From: DATKKG01 sp964475215
Lineage (GTDB): Archaea; Thermoproteota; Nitrososphaeria; Conexivisphaerales; DTJL01
Length of the DNA: 26,493 bases
Assembly: GCA_964475215.1 (NCBI GenBank)
Contig: CAYYVT010000151.1
Location: forward strand, 1 to 26,493
Direction: 5' to 3'
Shown here: in pieces, positions 6,340 through 12,841 of the stretch
How positions within the stretch are numbered: the first letter of the stretch is position 1
How the letters are laid out: each line of letters opens with the position of its first letter
Notes under the pieces: generated by a model
Database searches by the model: none
What the model saw: the letters and a program-made list of their open reading frames with translations, nothing else
What the model was told of the DNA's origin: nothing
Program-made: the position numbers and the translations under genes

Positions 6340-9000
6340 ATGCTTCAATACAAACGCGAAATACTGTTGGGAGCCTTGATGGCTCTCGCTGTATATGTAA
6401 TGCTTTTCAGCACTGCTGCACCGATGATGACGACAGCTTACGCGCAGACGACTACTAGCCTATTTACCGTCAACCTTATCTCACCAAGCTCCAACGCCGT
6501 CAGGCGACAGGCTGCGGCCATAATCAGCCAGTCGATGCAGGCCGTCGGCATCAACGCCATATTGACGCTGGTTCCGACGCTGGCGAACGAAGAGCCGAGG
6601 ATCTTCGGAAACTCGGTTACGCAGACGTTCGCCAACGGAGGCTACGACATTGCCTTCATCGGCTGGGGCGCTACGTCCCCTACACCTGATGCGTTCCTTG
6701 GCAACTACCGAGGAGACACTGCCGACTTCTCGCCCCAAGGTACCAACTACTACCTGTACAACAGTAGCACCGTCAACAGCCTAATCACCGATATGTATTC
6801 CACTCCCAACCAGACTAGGCAGGTAAATGACCTCTATCAGATCGAGAACACGCTGATCAATGACGCTCCTACCGACATCGTCTACTACACGAACTGGATC
6901 ATCGCTAGGTCTCCCGCCATAAAGGACTTCGGCTCTCAGAGCGCTTGGAGTGAACTGGCGTTCCCCGATGTCCAGCACATATCCGGGATCACTACGCTTA
7001 ACTTTGCAGAAGCGAGCGCACCCTTCCCGGACAGCGACCTCGATCCATTACCCACGTCCACGAGTAACTCCTTCTACTCGCTGTTCATCTACGGCGCCGA
7101 GTTTGAAGGCCTCCAAGAGATCAGCCCCCTGACTTCCAGCTACTTCGAGGCACTTGCCACGAGCATCACATCCTCCCCCAATGGACTTGTCTGGAACATC
7201 ACCTTCCAGCCCAACACCCGTTTCCAGGACGGAGAGATCCTCACTGCTGACGACTTCGTCTACACCATGTGGGCCAACTTCAACCCCAACTCTGGGGCGG
7301 TCGGTCTGGGTGGCATCCTCTCAGCCCTTGGCAGCGTTGGGACGTTCACGTTCCTCAATGGGACAAGTATAGTCGTAAACAACACGGCGGAGGTGGGCTA
7401 CGTTCAACCGTTCAGCGTCATAGCTAATTCTCCCAACTCCTTCAGCTATGTTCTGAGCACGTTCTATCCATTCATGAACCTGACCTACACAGCCATCTCC
7501 CCCCTGCCAATGCAGTACCTGCAGGGATTCAACCCTGCCAATTGGGAGAGCCTTCCCTATTCACAGGCCAACGGACCTGACAAGTTCGCCAACGGGACGG
7601 CCGTCCTCCTATACGATCCTGGGCAGCCTGACAACGGGACCCCGCTGACCGGTCCCTTCAGCAACGGACCATACTACTTGACCAAGTACGACTTCGTGGG
7701 CAACATCGCCAGCCTGTCAAAGTGGAACGGCTACTGGAACGCGACCGGCCTAGCCGCTCTAGGCGAGTTCACTGTCACTAACTACAACGTGGTATACATC
7801 TCCGGCAGCGCAGCGGCGATCGCCGCCTACAGCACGGGTACCGTCAACGAGCTGGACACCAACTATGGCCTCGCTGTGAACGTTGCCCAGTTGCAGAGCA
7901 GCGGGGCGAACGTCCTCTCGGGAGCCGAGCTTGGATATCAGGAAATGGGAGTCAACAACAACAATCCGATTTTCGGAACTGGCACGGCCACGCCGAACGG
8001 CGCAAAGGACCCCACCAACGCAGCCAACTATGCCAGGGATGTGAGGAGGGCCTTCAGCTACCTCATTCCGAGACAGTTGATCGTAACCAACCTCCTCCTG
8101 GGCGCAGGCAGTCCAGGCATCACGTCATGGGGCCCGGCCTATGGTATATGGAGCAACCCATCGCTCTCATCTGACGCGTACAATGTCAATACTGCGAAGG
8201 CGTATCTGGCGGCCGCAGGCTACAACACTGGAGTGTCTCCGATTCAGACAGGGCAGACCTCGTTCACCGCAGGGACTAACGTAACCATCACCGTCGGCAA
8301 CGACACGATAGGCTCGCTGTCGAGCTCGCCCGTCACGCTGTGGGGAGTCCCCATAACGCTGACCGGCACCTTCGCCAGCCCGACCACGGGACAGGCCTAC
8401 GCGAACATGTTGCTGATACTCGAAGTGAGCACGGATAACGTGACCTACACGGCGGCAGGGGCGACTACGACCAGCTCGACTGGTTCGTTCAGTTACCTCT
8501 TCGTTCCGCCATCCCCTGGACTGGTGTACTACTACTGGAACTTCACAGGATATACCGTCCCCACTTCACAATTCGGTGCGACGGGGCTGCAAGGGAACTA
8601 CCAGCAGTTACTGGCAAACGGAACGCTGATCGCTGTGTTGCCGCCCGAAGTTAGCCCCACCTACTCCTTAACCACGGTTTCGTTGGCGAGCATACTGAAC
8701 CCGATATTCGCGAACGCGGCCACTCACAACGACACGGTCAACCTGGCCAACACGCTGACGTCGGCGCTCAACAACGAAACAAACACCTTCACCTCCAACC
8801 TGAACACGTTGCAGACCAACCTGCAGAACTCCATAACTTCGGCCGTCAGCCCATTGCAGACAGGGATCACGTCTCTGACCAGCCAGTACAACACGCTCAA
8901 CTCCAACCTAGGCACGGTCCAGTACATCGCCTACGGTGGAATAATCATAGCCATCATCGCCCTGATAGCAGCCATCTTCATGAGCCGCAGGAAACAGTAG
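6340..9000 (+). CDS. Membrane-anchored peptide-binding protein (SBP family 5), apparently circularly permuted
   Basis: This 886-residue surface protein probably binds peptides for the ABC transporter at 993-4900. A signal peptide (7-36, ending AYAQ) is followed at 41-215 by what resembles the usual C-terminal lobe of family 5 binding proteins: NAVRRQAAAIISQSMQAVGI at 52-71, then GYDIAFIGWG at 101-110. Residues 216-480 resemble the usual N-terminal lobe, with the family signature F-QDGEILTADDFVYTMW at 295-311. Residues 560-628 (RDVRRAFSYLIPRQLI; TAKAYLAAAGY) normally precede the C-lobe. An Ig-like domain (about 640-735), a Gln/Asn/Thr-rich probable coiled coil (795-860) and a C-terminal TM helix (864-880) ending MSRRKQ complete it. 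Many N-x-S/T sequons suggest glycosylation. The gene is monocistronic with its own promoter. Peptide as substrate is inferred from family and proximity. Confidence 0.88.
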   Translation: MLQYKREILLGALMALAVYVMLFSTAAPMMTTAYAQTTTSLFTVNLISPSSNAVRRQAAAIISQSMQAVGINAILTLVPTLANEEPRIFGNSVTQTFANGGYDIAFIGWGATSPTPDAFLGNYRGDTADFSPQGTNYYLYNSSTVNSLITDMYSTPNQTRQVNDLYQIENTLINDAPTDIVYYTNWIIARSPAIKDFGSQSAWSELAFPDVQHISGITTLNFAEASAPFPDSDLDPLPTSTSNSFYSLFIYGAEFEGLQEISPLTSSYFEALATSITSSPNGLVWNITFQPNTRFQDGEILTADDFVYTMWANFNPNSGAVGLGGILSALGSVGTFTFLNGTSIVVNNTAEVGYVQPFSVIANSPNSFSYVLSTFYPFMNLTYTAISPLPMQYLQGFNPANWESLPYSQANGPDKFANGTAVLLYDPGQPDNGTPLTGPFSNGPYYLTKYDFVGNIASLSKWNGYWNATGLAALGEFTVTNYNVVYISGSAAAIAAYSTGTVNELDTNYGLAVNVAQLQSSGANVLSGAELGYQEMGVNNNNPIFGTGTATPNGAKDPTNAANYARDVRRAFSYLIPRQLIVTNLLLGAGSPGITSWGPAYGIWSNPSLSSDAYNVNTAKAYLAAAGYNTGVSPIQTGQTSFTAGTNVTITVGNDTIGSLSSSPVTLWGVPITLTGTFASPTTGQAYANMLLILEVSTDNVTYTAAGATTTSSTGSFSYLFVPPSPGLVYYYWNFTGYTVPTSQFGATGLQGNYQQLLANGTLIAVLPPEVSPTYSLTTVSLASILNPIFANAATHNDTVNLANTLTSALNNETNTFTSNLNTLQTNLQNSITSAVSPLQTGITSLTSQYNTLNSNLGTVQYIAYGGIIIAIIALIAAIFMSRRKQ

Positions 9001-9013
9001 AATAGCATTACCC

Positions 9014-9030
9014 AAGTGTTTTATTTTATC
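9014..9030 (+). terminator. T-rich transcription terminator after the binding-protein gene
   Basis: AAGTGTTTTATTTTATC starts 14 bases past the stop at 9000. Runs of T on the coding strand are the usual archaeal termination signal; I see no strong hairpin. It lies between two converging genes. Confidence 0.5.
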
Positions 9031-9048
9031 AGAGCTCCCAGCGCAAGC

Positions 9049-9408
9049 TCAAAGGGCAAACGCCAGGATCACCTCTACCGCGGCTTCGAAGAGGAAGACA
9101 ATTGCGCCCGCCAGCACGAGTGCCGTTCCCTTCCTGTCCGCCTCCCTGTGGGCGTTCGAGTCATACTGGGCGTCCGACTTGCCCGTCAACCTCTTGAAGC
9201 CCACCCCCCATTCAGATTCCGTCCAGTCATAGAACCCTCCCGCCATCAGGAGGACGGCGGTTTCGAACAGGGCCACATCGCCAAAGATTTCATGGGCGGT
9301 AGGCCAGCCGTACAGAGCGAAGAGGCCGGCCGTCAGCAGGACATTCACCAGTGCTGCCGCTCCAGAGATTTTGAGCGACCGAAGGAGGATCTGCTTCTTG
9401 GACAGCAT
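9049..9408 (-). CDS. Small membrane protein of unknown function (3 TM)
   Basis: This 119-residue protein has hydrophobic segments at about 14-33, 44-58 and 95-117 and a charged central loop (KRLTGKSDAQYDSNAHREAD, 72-91) that is probably cytoplasmic. I do not recognise a family and see no catalytic motif. The start is ATG9408. A minus-strand TATA-like TTAAAATAAA centred near 9439 would place transcription about 5 bases before the ATG, so the message is near-leaderless. It is divergent from the next gene and shares the same AT-rich promoter patch. It converges on the binding-protein gene, with 48 bases between the stops. Confidence 0.75.
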   Translation of the reverse strand: MLSKKQILLRSLKISGAAALVNVLLTAGLFALYGWPTAHEIFGDVALFETAVLLMAGGFYDWTESEWGVGFKRLTGKSDAQYDSNAHREADRKGTALVLAGAIVFLFEAAVEVILAFAL

Positions 9409-9433
9409 TGGGCATTGGCAGGAGGAGACCGGG

Positions 9434-9452
9434 GTTTATTTTAACGTTATAG
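9434..9452. promoter_or_regulatory. Divergent promoter region between 9408 and 9484
   Basis: This AT-rich patch reads TTTATTTTAAC on the plus strand and TTAAAATAAA on the minus strand. The minus reading is well placed for ATG9408. The plus reading, or the adjacent GTTATAGC, is well placed for the gene starting at 9484/9505. The two genes may therefore compete for one promoter patch. Confidence 0.45.
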
Positions 9453-9483
9453 CTTCATCAATGGCGCAAGATTTTAGAGCGAG

Positions 9484-10437
9484 GTGGTCGAAGGGGTTTC
9501 GGAAATGGGGGGGAAGAAGAAGGGGAGGCACAGCTACAAGGTGCTAGTTGGAGCCTTCATCCTGTTCACCGCCGTCCTCTTCGGTGGCACGCTGGCCATC
9601 CCCTACTTGACGGGCCTTAGGACCGTTCACATCCCAGCCGACGCCTCCATCGACGTCCAGCCCTGGATGGAGCTCGTTCCTTCGACGGCCGACACCGTTG
9701 ACTTCGCGAACGTCTCATACGCCATCTCCGTGGGCCTGAACACCTCAACACAGAGCCCAATCTTGGACATCACGGAGACGGGTCAAACCCTCACCCTGTC
9801 CAACATTACGTATCTGTTCAGCTACGGCATCCCAGCCACCAACCCCAACACCAACGAGACTGGGGTCGACGTCTACGCAGTGCCGGCGAACGTCTACAGC
9901 AGCCTGCAGGACGCCGTGAGCACCGCGACCACCATAAAGCCGCAGACTTACAAGAACCATGAGATATATCAGATTCTTGACAACGTATCCCAGGGGCAGC
10001 TCGAAGTCGCCGCCATCACGTTCTACGATGGCTACGTGTTTTACTCCCAGGGCGCCCAAAACTCCCTGCAGCAGGTCGAAGCAGGCCTCGACGTCCCTCT
10101 CGACCAGGAGACGAGCCTATTCTCCAACAGGACCGTGCAGCTCGCGGTCTACGCGGTCGCTGGAAACGAGACGGGATACATCGCCCTCCACTACATCGGC
10201 TACTCGGCCGAGATAAGCGGCGCGAACTACGCGACCAAGGCGGTCTTCGGCTCCCCTAACGGTTACAACTCTACGTACGCCTTTGGATTTAGCAGCGCAT
10301 CACAGGCTAGCAGCAAGTCCGGCCTGGTCACCTCGACCTACGAGCGGGGCCTTGACTACTATCTCTTGGATAACTTCGTCGTCGCAAAAGTGACCGTCTA
10401 CCCACAGGAGTTCTTCATAGAGATGATGGCGTTCTAG
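9484..10437 (+). CDS. Surface-exposed protein with N-terminal membrane anchor, unknown function
   Basis: This protein is 317 residues from GTG9484, or 310 if ATG9505 (MGGKKKGRHS) is used; the ATG has AAGGGG eight bases upstream and I consider it at least as likely. A basic N-terminus precedes one hydrophobic helix (about 19-42), which could be an anchor or uncleaved signal. The remainder is a beta-rich extracytoplasmic domain with many N-x-S/T sequons and no cysteine. I recognise no family or catalytic motif. It is followed after 34 bases by another surface protein gene (10472), and the two probably share a transcript. A structural or adhesive surface role would fit but is not shown. Confidence 0.75.
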   Translation: MVEGVSEMGGKKKGRHSYKVLVGAFILFTAVLFGGTLAIPYLTGLRTVHIPADASIDVQPWMELVPSTADTVDFANVSYAISVGLNTSTQSPILDITETGQTLTLSNITYLFSYGIPATNPNTNETGVDVYAVPANVYSSLQDAVSTATTIKPQTYKNHEIYQILDNVSQGQLEVAAITFYDGYVFYSQGAQNSLQQVEAGLDVPLDQETSLFSNRTVQLAVYAVAGNETGYIALHYIGYSAEISGANYATKAVFGSPNGYNSTYAFGFSSASQASSKSGLVTSTYERGLDYYLLDNFVVAKVTVYPQEFFIEMMAF

Positions 10438-10471
10438 CATGGCGAGACAGCAGAGAGGGAGCTGAGTCGCC

Positions 10472-11050
10472 TTGGATACCCTGCGATTTGCGTGGTTTGT
10501 CTTCCTGGGCCTGGGGACGATCCTTGTCGTGGCGGCACTGGTCGGGCCCCTCATAGAGGTCCCTGGCTACGTCTCCAAGTCGGGGCCCCCCGCGGGCGTC
10601 GTCTTCAGCAGCTCGGTCCCCGACTGGACAGACGCGTTCGGGATCCCTCCCGTGCAGGCCGGGCAACAGCTTCACATCGTGGCGAGCAAGACGGGGCCCG
10701 GCAACATCACCATACAGATCATCGGCTACGGGGAGGGGGACACGATGCCCGAGGCCTTCACGCTCAATTTGGACGACGCCGTCCCCTCGATTGACGCCAA
10801 CATCACCGTCCATCGTAACGCTGCCTACATCTTCCTCGTGACCTCGTACGACGCAAAGTACAGCCTGGTGGTGAGCGGTGTCTGGGGAGCATATGCAGAC
10901 CTCCGGGTGGGGCTTTACTGGGGAGTCGTGCTCCTGATAAGCGGAGGGGTCGCCCTGTACTATTGGAGGATCAAGAGGGGGAGGGAGAAGGTCATCGGGA
11001 AGGCGATGGAGCGGGCAGGCCCTCTGGACGGGCCCTCCCAGGCTCCCTGA
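10472..11050 (+). CDS. Bitopic surface membrane protein of unknown function
   Basis: This 192-residue protein has an N-terminal TM helix (about 6-28), a beta-rich extracytoplasmic domain (30-145) containing NITIQIIGYG and DANITVH, and a second TM helix (146-164). A short basic cytoplasmic tail rich in Arg/Lys, Pro and Gly follows. The layout (signal/anchor, one beta domain, C-terminal TM, YYWRIKRGRE) is common for archaeal surface proteins with a single jelly-roll or emp24-like domain, but I cannot name the family. The start is TTG10472 with GAGGGAG about 11 bases upstream; no ATG lies before the first helix. It probably shares a transcript with 9484-10437. Its stop is 7 bases from that of the convergent CAP-domain gene. 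Confidence 0.75.
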   Translation: MDTLRFAWFVFLGLGTILVVAALVGPLIEVPGYVSKSGPPAGVVFSSSVPDWTDAFGIPPVQAGQQLHIVASKTGPGNITIQIIGYGEGDTMPEAFTLNLDDAVPSIDANITVHRNAAYIFLVTSYDAKYSLVVSGVWGAYADLRVGLYWGVVLLISGGVALYYWRIKRGREKVIGKAMERAGPLDGPSQAP

Positions 11051-11057
11051 GCCCCCT

Positions 11058-12056
11058 TCACTGCGTTTCGACGAATATGGAATGGGACGTGAAGACTGTG
11101 CCGGTCGAGTTCTGGAGGTACAAGGTGTAAACTCCCGGGCCGAAGAGGTTGATGAAGGGGGAAAGGTCGAACTGAATCGTAAGGTTCAGAGTGGCGCTCC
11201 ACGTGACGGCGCTGATGCTCACGTTCCCCGTCGGCGCAGGGCAGTAGATACTGCAGGAGGGAAACACCTCGCCAGTGTATTCTCCCGGCGTGTAGGGTCC
11301 GGTGAAGTTGGAGACCGTGAGTAGCTGGAATGCCCCTTCGGGGGTCGGAGGCGGATCGTAGTAGACCTGCACTGCCGCGGGATTGACTCCGGCCGCCAGG
11401 GCGCCGGCCATCGTGACCTCCCCCGAGCTGGCCACATAGGAAGTCGTGAGGTTTCCGTAGACGTTCTCGAAGTCCTCCACGAGATAGAGGTCGGTCGAGT
11501 TGAAGGCGACTCCTATCGATACCTCGTTGTGTGTAGGATCGAGGATGTTGATCCGGTGGCCCCAGTTCTCAAAGGCGTCGTTGTACATCATTTCGTAGTG
11601 AAGGTCATCGAGCTCAGCCTCCGCCGACGTTGTTCCCAAGAAGAGCGGCGTGGGATTGTGAGACCATGCGATGTTTTCGAAGACGGCGCCCGTGCCGTTC
11701 ATCAGCGTGTACCGCATATAGGGCTTGTAGCCCTGAGGGTCCCAATGGCTGAAGTATCCGTAGTAGAGCATGGAGTCGGCGTGCTGCTGTGCCGAAGGCT
11801 CCGGGTCGAGAACTACGGGAGAGTAGCCGTTTGCCTCCCTAGCTTGGTTGATAAGCGAAAGGACATGAGCCGCCAGCTGCGCGTAGTCGGACGGGTAGGT
11901 GACGACGGAGCCTGAAGACCCGATGGCGGGGTCTTGAGGCGTGAAGGTGGTGGTCCCTGACCCACCCATGGCCATATAGGAGCTCGCTATGACGAGCGCC
12001 ACGACTAGGATCAGGGCAGCCAACAACCACAGCGCCGGGCGCCCCCTAGGGACCAT
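11058..12056 (-). CDS. Membrane-anchored CAP/SCP-like extracellular protein
   Basis: This 332-residue protein (from ATG12056) has an N-terminal membrane anchor at 9-27, a Thr/Gly/Ser linker, and a CAP (SCP/PR-1/YkwD) domain at about 60-200. The CAP pocket residues are visible: His92 in QQHADSM, His104 in SHWDPQG, Glu127 in ENIAW, and His176 with Glu178 in THNEVSIGV. A beta-rich C-terminal domain (about 235-332) with two cysteines (C268, C272) may be Ig-like. CAP proteins act outside the cell; archaeal and bacterial members have no agreed activity, with protease and lipid-binding roles proposed. The frame runs back to 12239, but the extra 61 residues overlap the upstream gene and lack a signal. 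ATG12056 begins directly at the anchor and follows GAGGAG. Confidence 0.85.
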   Translation of the reverse strand: MVPRGRPALWLLAALILVVALVIASSYMAMGGSGTTTFTPQDPAIGSSGSVVTYPSDYAQLAAHVLSLINQAREANGYSPVVLDPEPSAQQHADSMLYYGYFSHWDPQGYKPYMRYTLMNGTGAVFENIAWSHNPTPLFLGTTSAEAELDDLHYEMMYNDAFENWGHRINILDPTHNEVSIGVAFNSTDLYLVEDFENVYGNLTTSYVASSGEVTMAGALAAGVNPAAVQVYYDPPPTPEGAFQLLTVSNFTGPYTPGEYTGEVFPSCSIYCPAPTGNVSISAVTWSATLNLTIQFDLSPFINLFGPGVYTLYLQNSTGTVFTSHSIFVETQ

Positions 12057-12142
12057 CTCCTCTTCGCAGGACGGCAAGTGTCTCGCTGGTTCTTTAGCTT
12101 TCCGAGAAGGGCCCGTGCCAGAGTTTCGGAGCTTCGGGAGCT

Positions 12143-12721
12143 CTACTGAGCAACCGAAAGGGGCTTCTTGGCGGGCTCGGTAGGCGACTCGGCGGGCTTC
12201 GGGAACAAATACCTCTTCCAGACGAAGGCGGCCAGCCATCCTCCGATCATGCCGCTTAAGATACCTCCAACGAGGATAGTGCCGTCGATGACGGGGTCGG
12301 TGGGGATGGGAAGCTGAAGTATGAGCACCGACGTCACGTAGCTGACCACTCCCTCGATGGTGGTGCTAACCGTCGCAGCGCTCACCACCCTGGTGTAGCT
12401 CACCGACCTCCCCTTCGGCCTTGCCCGGAAGATCAAGACAAACCCGTCCACCAGCAGGCCGTAGAGGACTGAGAGCGCTACGGTAAGTGGAGCGAAGGGT
12501 CCCGTCAAGAGTGCCTTCAGCACGCCGCTCAAGGTGGAAACGTAAGTGGCCCCAGGAGGCCCCATCAGGAAGGCGCTCAGGATCAGGAGCATGGTCTGAA
12601 GGAAGACAAACGCGTCATCCGAGGGAGGGGGGAAGATGGACTTCGAAATCAAGATGATGACGGCGAACAGTGACACGAGCGCGATCCTGCGGGAACGGTC
12701 GGCGAGGAAGCCTGCGCTCAA
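12143..12721 (-). CDS. ECF-type transporter substrate-binding (S) component-like membrane protein
   Basis: This 192-residue integral membrane protein has about six hydrophobic helices. Its N-terminal part (LISKSIFPPPSDDA, then an FLQ helix, FLMGPPGATYVSTLSGVLK, and a later LYGLLVDG) has the general look of S components of energy-coupling factor vitamin or metal transporters. That includes the small-residue GPxxA-type segment and a conserved G-L-L-x-D-G helix. Such proteins capture vitamins or precursors and need EcfA/EcfT for energy; no such genes are nearby, so a remote shared ECF module would be needed. The substrate is not readable. The start is TTG12721, about 9 bases after the transcript start predicted from the minus-strand TATA at 12750-12758. 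It precedes the CAP gene by 86 bases, possibly in one transcript. Confidence 0.65.
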   Translation of the reverse strand: MSAGFLADRSRRIALVSLFAVIILISKSIFPPPSDDAFVFLQTMLLILSAFLMGPPGATYVSTLSGVLKALLTGPFAPLTVALSVLYGLLVDGFVLIFRARPKGRSVSYTRVVSAATVSTTIEGVVSYVTSVLILQLPIPTDPVIDGTILVGGILSGMIGGWLAAFVWKRYLFPKPAESPTEPAKKPLSVAQ

Positions 12722-12749
12722 CTATTTTCTTTCAAGCACGCTTTCTGCA

Positions 12750-12758
12750 CTCTGTATA
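12750..12758 (-). promoter_or_regulatory. TATA box for the ECF S-like gene
   Basis: Minus-strand TTATACAGA is centred about 33 bases before TTG12721, predicting a leader of roughly 5-10 bases. The other strand's promoter (12783) for the sensor kinase lies 30 bases away, so the two divergent transcripts start from a compact 120-base intergenic region. Confidence 0.5.
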
Positions 12759-12782
12759 AGCGTTGCTGGGAAATCCGGAAAA

Positions 12783-12790
12783 AGTATATC
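12783..12790 (+). promoter_or_regulatory. TATA box for the sensor histidine kinase gene
   Basis: AGTATATC is preceded by an A-rich BRE-like run (GGAAAAA). The predicted transcript start near 12813 gives a leader of about 29 bases to GTG12842; no clear ribosome binding site is visible. Confidence 0.55.
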
Positions 12791-12841
12791 CCTTCGCGCA
12801 CAGATCATGTCAGTTCGGGAGTCAATTCTGCCCAGCATATT

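Noticed and set aside
12057..12239. 61-residue extension of the CAP protein
   Set aside because: It would overlap the ECF S-like gene and puts charged residues before the membrane anchor; ATG12056 begins at the anchor.
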